12,586 nucleotides of DNA from contig NIUZ01000042.1 in NCBI GenBank assembly GCA_002254285.1, forward strand, positions 1-12,586, in the 5' to 3' direction. Below, one piece after another: positions 9,023 through 12,586 of this stretch (the first letter of the stretch is position 1; each line of letters starts with the position of its first letter). The position numbers were made by a program, and so were the translations under genes. Origin of the DNA: Bacteroidetes bacterium 4572_112 (lineage in GTDB: Bacteria; Bacteroidota; Bacteroidia; Bacteroidales; UBA1556). Below the pieces are notes generated by a model. It searched no databases. It was not told the DNA's origin and saw only the letters and a program-made list of their open reading frames with translations.

Positions 9023-9073
9023 AAGATGAAATGTGATTAAATGTTATTTTATTAATGTGATTTTTATTACAAA

Positions 9074-9081
9074 CAAATTTA
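9074..9081 (-). promoter_or_regulatory. Candidate -7 element (TAAATTTG) for the envelope operon
   Basis: Read on the minus strand the bases give TAAATTTG, a full match to the Bacteroidota -7 consensus TAnnTTTG. It is the only such match on this strand between the divergent genes. Transcription would begin near 9067, about 45 bases before the barrel-protein ATG. There is no TTG at the expected -33 distance; the dyad at 9092-9110 occupies that place. Confidence 0.4.
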
Positions 9082-9091
9082 GAGTATCAAC

Positions 9092-9110
9092 CACCCTATT
9101 AATATAGGTG
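9092..9110. promoter_or_regulatory. Operator-like inverted repeat upstream of the envelope operon
   Basis: CACCCTATTAATATAGGTG has arms CACC(C)TAT and ATAGGTG that pair perfectly apart from one extra C. It lies 10-30 bases upstream of the candidate -7 box on the minus strand, covering the -33 area, the classical site for a regulator. The heptamer ATATAGG recurs at 9134-9140, 32 bases away. No known operator was recognised. Confidence 0.35.
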
Positions 9111-9476
9111 TTTTGCCTGTTTTTAGTACCAAGATATAGGTATATAAGTATTAAGTAAATTAAAAATTAGAGATATATTACGAGTCTTACTTGTTTATTA
9201 AAATAAATATAATCAGTGTGTTAAGGTGCTAAATAAATTTTGCTGTTTTGAGGTTTATATTATAAATGCAGATTCCTAAATTGACGAATTATTATTATTA
9301 TGTACTATGTTCAAATTGTTATTTTTTACTAATCCTTTTAGATATATAATAATGTATTTTTTCGCTAAAGTATGTTAGCAATTTGTTTTATTAAAATAAA
9401 GCCTTGTCTATTTAATAAAACGTAACAATATGTGTTCAGATAGTCCATAAATAGGTTGTTTATTATATCATAATTA

Positions 9477-9506
9477 TTGTGATTATAAATAGTCACATTA
9501 TTTTTG
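9477..9506 (+). promoter_or_regulatory. Candidate promoter of the SQR-like gene with overlapping 20-base operator-like dyad
   Basis: TTG at 9477-9479 and TATTTTTG at 9499-9506 are separated by 19 bases and match the Bacteroidota -33 and -7 elements. The expected start near 9513 leaves a leader of about 109 bases. The spacer is filled by TGTGATTATAAATAGTCACA (9478-9497), a dyad in which nine of ten positions from the ends inward obey symmetry except one T-G pair, with an AA centre. TGTGA/TCACA half-sites recall CRP/FNR-family sites, but the spacing here is 10 bases instead of 6, so the family is not assigned. The position suggests repression. Confidence 0.5.
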
Positions 9507-9555
9507 TCTATTTATTAAGTTGGTAATAAGCTAATTAAGTATTAATTGATATTAT

Positions 9556-9610
9556 TTATTTAGAATGAAAATGACAAAAATACTTTCTAATTTTGAATCA
9601 TTCTAAATAA
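9556..9610 (+). repeat. Perfect 13-base inverted repeat just before the ribosome binding site of the SQR-like gene
   Basis: TTATTTAGAATGA (9556-9568) and TCATTCTAAATAA (9598-9610) are exact reverse complements with a 29-base loop. The right arm ends directly at the GGA of the ribosome binding site AAGGAAAA (9609-9616), which is 8 bases before the ATG. In RNA it would be a hairpin in the 5' leader that borders the ribosome binding site; in DNA it could be a pair of regulator half-sites. A second TAnnTTTG match (TAATTTTG, 9588-9595) lies in the loop, without a -33 partner. Confidence 0.55.
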
Positions 9611-9621
9611 GGAAAATTATT

Positions 9622-10794
9622 ATGAAAAAAATTGTAATTTTAGGTGGTGGTTTTGCTGGTGTTGAAGCCGCCATTAAACTAAGAAAAAACAAATACGATG
9701 TTACCATTATATCGGATAGAGATTATCTGTTTGTATATCCAATATCGATATGGGTACCTGTGAAAAAGAAAAAGTTTGATGATGTAAAGCTTGATCTTAA
9801 TGCCATGGCAAAGAAGCATGGTTTTAAGGTTATAATTGATAAAATTGAAAAACTAGATACAGAAGTTAGCACTATCTATGGTGCTGGTGGAGAATACTCA
9901 TACGATTATTTACTAGTAGCCTTGGGAATGGGGAAACTCAAATTACAAGGAATGGAGCATACGCATTCAATATGTGGTAAGCCAGAGGAGGCTAAAACTA
10001 TTGAAGAAATGCTTGATGAGTTAGTAAAAAAAGGACATGGAAATATTTCTGTAGGTTTTGGTGGAAATCCAAAAGATCCTACTGCAACAGCAGTACGTGG
10101 TGGTCCTGCTTTCGAATTGCTATTTAATATTAGCCATTATCTAAAAACTAAAGGTATTAGAGATAAGTTTAAGATTAATTTCTTTGCTCCTATGAAAGAG
10201 CCTGGCAAGCGTATGGGTGATAAGCCATATAAGAAGATGGATTTATTTTTTAAAAGATATAAGATTGAATCTTATGTTGGAAAAAAGATAAAGGAATTTG
10301 AGGCTAAGAGTGTTGTTTTTGAAGATGATAGTCGTCTTGCAAGCGATCTTACTATTTATATAGCCGCAGGAGATGGGCATCCGGTAATTAAGAACTCTAA
10401 TTTGCCTGTTAGTGAAGCTGGTTTTGTTAGAATTAATGAGCTTTGCCGTGTCCAAAATCATAGAAATGTATACGCCATTGGCGATATCGCAGAAATCTAT
10501 GGTGGACCAAAATGGGTAGCAAAACAAGGTCACTTAGCGGAGGTTATGGCCTCAGCAGCAGCATATAATATTCATAACGAAATATCGGGAAAGCCAAAGC
10601 GCAAAAGCTATTGGGAGCATCTTAATATAGTATGTATGATGGATAGTGGCGATGGAGCTGCCTATGTAAAACGCACCAAGAAAAAAGAAACCATAATTCC
10701 ACTACCGTTTATTGGCCATTGGATGAAACAAGCTTGGGGGTTTTATTATAAAAATTCTAAGATGAAACGAATACCAAGATTTCCGGGGATGTAG
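9622..10794 (+). CDS. Sulfide:quinone oxidoreductase-like FAD flavoprotein (390 aa), atypical cysteine set
   Basis: Two-dinucleotide-binding-domain flavoprotein of the SQR/flavocytochrome c sulfide dehydrogenase group. The FAD-binding GGGFAG is at residues 8-13, and the second FAD contact VYAIGDIA is at 283-290. SQRs oxidise sulfide at a cysteine pair next to FAD and pass electrons to quinone at the membrane. Cys118 (HSICGK) matches the first conserved SQR cysteine, and Cys338 (VCMMDSGDGA) matches the C-terminal one. The middle cysteine, which in SQRs precedes FGPAYE (SCFGPAYE), is Arg159 here (RGGPAFE). A third Cys275 (ELCRV) is not at that site. The Trp/Lys-rich C-terminus (HWMKQAWGFYYKNSKMKRIP) could bind the membrane as in SQRs. 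No signal peptide, so cytoplasmic face. ATG 9622 is supported by AAGGAAAA 8 bases upstream. Alternatives are an FAD/NAD(P) oxidoreductase of unknown donor; true sulfide activity is uncertain. It is a single-gene unit. Confidence 0.85.
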   Translation: MKKIVILGGGFAGVEAAIKLRKNKYDVTIISDRDYLFVYPISIWVPVKKKKFDDVKLDLNAMAKKHGFKVIIDKIEKLDTEVSTIYGAGGEYSYDYLLVALGMGKLKLQGMEHTHSICGKPEEAKTIEEMLDELVKKGHGNISVGFGGNPKDPTATAVRGGPAFELLFNISHYLKTKGIRDKFKINFFAPMKEPGKRMGDKPYKKMDLFFKRYKIESYVGKKIKEFEAKSVVFEDDSRLASDLTIYIAAGDGHPVIKNSNLPVSEAGFVRINELCRVQNHRNVYAIGDIAEIYGGPKWVAKQGHLAEVMASAAAYNIHNEISGKPKRKSYWEHLNIVCMMDSGDGAAYVKRTKKKETIIPLPFIGHWMKQAWGFYYKNSKMKRIPRFPGM

Positions 10795-10906
10795 TTTGGG
10801 AAGGATAGAGGATCCTTCGGCAAACTCAGGAGGATAAAGGGTAAGGATTGAGGATAAGGACCCCGATGGGAACCGGAAGGAAAGAGGATGAGGTAAAGAC
10901 CCACAT
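10795..10906. repeat. Purine-rich, GC-raised intergenic stretch with a REP-like 17-mer
   Basis: Right after the flavoprotein stop the composition changes: about 50% GC in 110 bases, against roughly a third in surrounding genes, with a strong purine bias on the plus strand. AGGATAA-type words recur (10829-10860). CCTTCGGCAAACTCAGG (10814-10830) is a close variant of the CCTTCGACAAGCTCAGG-type word that I recall as a common dispersed intergenic repeat in many bacterial genomes. A coding role on either strand is not supported. Confidence 0.45.
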
Positions 10907-10980
10907 AGGCACATAGGGTATATAGGAAACATGAGAAAATCTCTGTGTTCTATGTCTCTTCTGTGCCTTGTTTGGTTTTT
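10907..10980 (+). repeat. Long imperfect hairpin repeat, possible terminator of the SQR-like gene
   Basis: Outer arms AGGCACA (10907-10913) and TGTGCCT (10962-10968) pair perfectly. Inner segments around ACATGAGA (10930-10937) and TCTCTGTGT (10940-10948) pair imperfectly with an A-rich loop, and CATAG/CTATG words pair in between. The whole forms an imperfect hairpin of about 60 bases followed by a T-rich run (TTGTTTGGTTTTT). The CACATAGGCACATAGG-style wording is typical of dispersed intergenic hairpins I have seen in Bacteroidota genomes. It may end transcription of the flavoprotein gene. No target-site duplication was evident. Confidence 0.5.
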
Positions 10981-10995
10981 ATTAGTTAAACGAAT

Positions 10996-11019
10996 AAACA
11001 ATTAAACAATTAAACAAAT
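10996..11019. repeat. Short tandem repeat, 8-base unit AAACAATT
   Basis: Two exact copies of AAACAATT (10996-11003, 11004-11011) followed by a degenerate third (AAACAAAT, 11012-11019). It lies upstream of the metG promoter candidate. Probably slippage-prone low-complexity DNA. Confidence 0.6.
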
Positions 11020-11044
11020 TCCCTCCTAACTCCCCTCATTTTTG

Positions 11045-11052
11045 TACTTTTG
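11045..11052 (+). promoter_or_regulatory. Candidate -7 element (TACTTTTG) of metG
   Basis: TACTTTTG matches TAnnTTTG, and the wording TTTGTACTTTTGC is very typical of Bacteroidota promoters. It is 27 bases before the ATG, which gives a leader of about 20 bases. No TTG is present at -33; a pyrimidine-rich stretch (CCCTCCTAACTCCCCTC) lies there instead. Confidence 0.5.
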
Positions 11053-11078
11053 CAAATTGAATCAAAAATACATTAGCG

Positions 11079-12586
11079 ATGAACGATAAGAAATTTAAAA
11101 GATATACCATTACTACTGCCTTGCCTTATGCCAATGGGCCAGTGCATATTGGACACCTTGCAGGCGTATATGTTCCTGCCGATATTTATGTAAGATATTT
11201 GCGCGCCCAGGGTCGTGATGTTGCCTTTATTGGCGGCAGCGATGAGCATGGTGTGCCTATTACCATAAAAGCTCGTAATGAGGGTATTACGCCTCAGGAT
11301 GTGGTGGACAAATACCACGGAATAATTAAAGAGTCTTTTAAAGATTTTGGAATTTCTTTTGATATATATTCTCGTACTTCAAATAAAATGCATCACGAAA
11401 CTGCTTCCGAATTTTTTGAGAAGCTTTATAAGGATGATAAATTCATTGTTAAAAGCAATGATCAATATTATGATGAAGAGAATAATATGTTCCTTGCCGA
11501 TAGATATATTACTGGTGAATGTCCTCATTGTGGTTTTGAAAAAGCTTATGGCGACCAATGCGAAAGCTGCGGGACTTCGCTAAGTGCTACGGATTTAATA
11601 AATCCTAAATCGGCTGTTAGTGGTAATGTGCCTGTGATGAAGGAGACTAAGCACTGGTATTTACCTTTAGATAAATATGAGCCTTGGCTCAAAGAGTGGA
11701 TTGTGGAAGGTCATAAGGATGATTGGCGACCTAATGTATATGGACAATGTAAGTCGTGGATTGATAACGGTCTTCATGCTCGTGCTGTAACTCGTGACCT
11801 TAATTGGGGAGTAAAAGTGCCTGTGGAAGGTGCTGATGGTAAAGTGCTTTACGTTTGGTTTGATGCTCCAATTGGTTATATATCAGCTACAAAAGAGCTT
11901 ACTCCTGATTGGGAGAAATATTGGAAAGACGAAGATACTAAGCTTGTTCACTTCATCGGAAAAGATAATATTGTATTCCATTGCATAATTTTCCCTGCCA
12001 TGTTAAAGGCCGAAGGAAGCTATATTATGCCTGATAATGTGCCATCCAATGAGTTCCTAAACCTTGAAGGAGATAAAATTTCTACTTCTAGAAACTGGGC
12101 TGTATGGTTGCACGAATATCTTCAAGATTTCCCTGAGCAGCAGGATGTTCTACGCTATGTACTTACTGCCAATGCACCAGAAACCAAAGATAATGACTTT
12201 ACTTGGAAGGATTTCCAAACAAGAAATAATAGTGAGCTAGTAGCCATATTAGGAAACTTTGTAAATCGTGCTTTACAGCTCACTAAGAAATACTATGGCG
12301 GCCTAGTGCCAACATTAAATGAGCTAAGCGATTATGATAAGCAGGTGCTTGAAGCAATTGAAGCATTCCCTGCAAAAATAACCAAAGCTTTGGAAGCTTA
12401 TAAATTCCGTGAGGCATTGCGCGAGACAATGAATCTTGCCCGCCTAGGAAATAAATATCTTGCTGACGAAGAGCCTTGGAAAGTATATAAAACTGACCAA
12501 AAGCGCGTTGAGACTATTCTTAATATCGCACTTCAGATTGTTGCAAACCTTGGCATTCTTGCTGATCCATTCTTGCCATTCTCAAT
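11079..12586 (+). CDS. metG: Methionyl-tRNA synthetase, N-terminal 502 residues (3' end beyond window)
   Basis: Cytoplasmic class I aminoacyl-tRNA synthetase that charges tRNA-Met with methionine using ATP. The HIGH signature is at residues 23-26 (PYANGPVHIGHL), preceded by the usual TTALPYANG. The connective-peptide zinc knuckle has Cys148/Cys151 and Cys161/Cys164 (CPHC...CESC). Further marks are WFDAPIGYI and HFIGKDNIVFH. The KMSKS loop reads KISTS (333-337). The anticodon-binding helical domain starts after that (NAPETKDNDFTW, ELVAILGNFVNRAL). Bacteroidota MetG is usually about 680 residues with a C-terminal tRNA-binding domain, so about 180 residues lie outside. The start ATG 11079 is chosen because it gives the standard short N-terminus before the Rossmann fold; there is no clear Shine-Dalgarno sequence, as is common in this phylum. 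It is an essential gene and an ordinary chromosomal marker. Confidence 0.97.
   Translation, partial: MNDKKFKRYTITTALPYANGPVHIGHLAGVYVPADIYVRYLRAQGRDVAFIGGSDEHGVPITIKARNEGITPQDVVDKYHGIIKESFKDFGISFDIYSRTSNKMHHETASEFFEKLYKDDKFIVKSNDQYYDEENNMFLADRYITGECPHCGFEKAYGDQCESCGTSLSATDLINPKSAVSGNVPVMKETKHWYLPLDKYEPWLKEWIVEGHKDDWRPNVYGQCKSWIDNGLHARAVTRDLNWGVKVPVEGADGKVLYVWFDAPIGYISATKELTPDWEKYWKDEDTKLVHFIGKDNIVFHCIIFPAMLKAEGSYIMPDNVPSNEFLNLEGDKISTSRNWAVWLHEYLQDFPEQQDVLRYVLTANAPETKDNDFTWKDFQTRNNSELVAILGNFVNRALQLTKKYYGGLVPTLNELSDYDKQVLEAIEAFPAKITKALEAYKFREALRETMNLARLGNKYLADEEPWKVYKTDQKRVETILNIALQIVANLGILADPFLPFS

Larger units (their letters stand above)
9023..9621. other. Divergent, very AT-rich intergenic region (599 bases)
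   Basis: No credible coding frame on either strand and no recognisable RNA gene. The region separates the minus-strand envelope operon from the plus-strand flavoprotein. It holds promoter candidates for both directions, three dyads (9092-9110, 9478-9497, 9556-9610), and two pairs of spaced direct repeats: TTGTTTATTAAAATAAA at 9191-9207 with a one-base-longer copy at 9383-9400, and TTGTCTATTTAATAA at 9404-9418 with a one-mismatch copy at 9504-9518. The stretch from 9150 to 9400 has nothing beyond AT-rich low-complexity sequence. Confidence 0.7.

Noticed and set aside
9559..9607. PerR-box reading of the TTTAGAATGA/TCATTCTAAA arms
   Set aside because: The half-sites resemble TTAGAAT/ATTCTAA but are over 30 bases apart, whereas a PerR box has them adjacent with one base between.
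10702..11001. 99-residue open frame on the minus strand after the flavoprotein gene
   Set aside because: It overlaps the flavoprotein 3' end and the purine-rich repeat and hairpin; its Pro/Leu/Ser-rich product is just the reverse of repeat DNA.
10996..11019. CRISPR-like array
   Set aside because: Units are 8 bases with no spacers and no cas genes nearby; it is a simple tandem repeat.
11073..11583. Open frames on either strand inside the start of metG
   Set aside because: They are shadows of the metG frame, which has full family signatures.

Overview
The window looks like a chromosomal segment from a low-GC member of the Bacteroidota. The grounds are a type IX secretion (T9SS) C-terminal sorting domain, a PorT/OMP_b-brl_2-type outer-membrane barrel, lipoproteins with short LxxC-like signal sequences, several matches to the Bacteroidota -7 promoter element TAnnTTTG, mostly weak ribosome binding sites, and AT-rich intergenic DNA. 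Species cannot be named from this sequence. No mobile element with a transposase, no CRISPR array and no tRNA or rRNA gene was seen.

Layout: (1) The left edge holds the C-terminal half of a FucP/GluP-type sugar transporter (+), followed by a small orphan lipoprotein (+). (2) A convergent block on the minus strand reads, in transcription order, outer-membrane beta-barrel protein, DUF5011-like lipoprotein, then a giant multi-domain secreted protein. The spacings are 3 and 19 bases, so this is almost certainly one operon, and it ends in a strong minus-strand intrinsic terminator. (3) A gene-free, very AT-rich divergent region of about 600 bases carries operator-like dyads and promoter candidates. 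(4) A sulfide:quinone oxidoreductase-like flavoprotein (+) follows. (5) A spacer of about 280 bases is built from a purine-rich, relatively GC-rich stretch, a REP-like 17-mer, a long imperfect hairpin and a small tandem repeat. (6) The right edge holds the first 502 codons of methionyl-tRNA synthetase (+).

The most notable point is that the giant secreted protein is broken. An N-terminal 1831-residue frame (signal peptide, GEVED domain, six jelly-roll-like domains alternating with five CARDB-like domains, start of an Ig-like array) and a downstream frame (rest of the Ig-like array plus the T9SS sorting domain) are out of register by one base. Module alignment says more than one base is missing: the junction joins the late part of one Ig-like module to the middle of the next, so about 60 codons appear to have been lost out of frame. 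If real, the product would lack its secretion and anchoring tail. If not, it is an assembly collapse.

The second notable point is the flavoprotein. It keeps two of the three conserved cysteines of sulfide:quinone oxidoreductases but has Arg at the position of the third. Its upstream region has a good promoter match whose -33/-7 spacer is filled by a near-perfect 20-base dyad, and a perfect 13-base inverted repeat just before the ribosome binding site. I see no convincing wholly new biological system. The broken surface-protein operon and the atypical SQR-like gene with its control region are the best leads.
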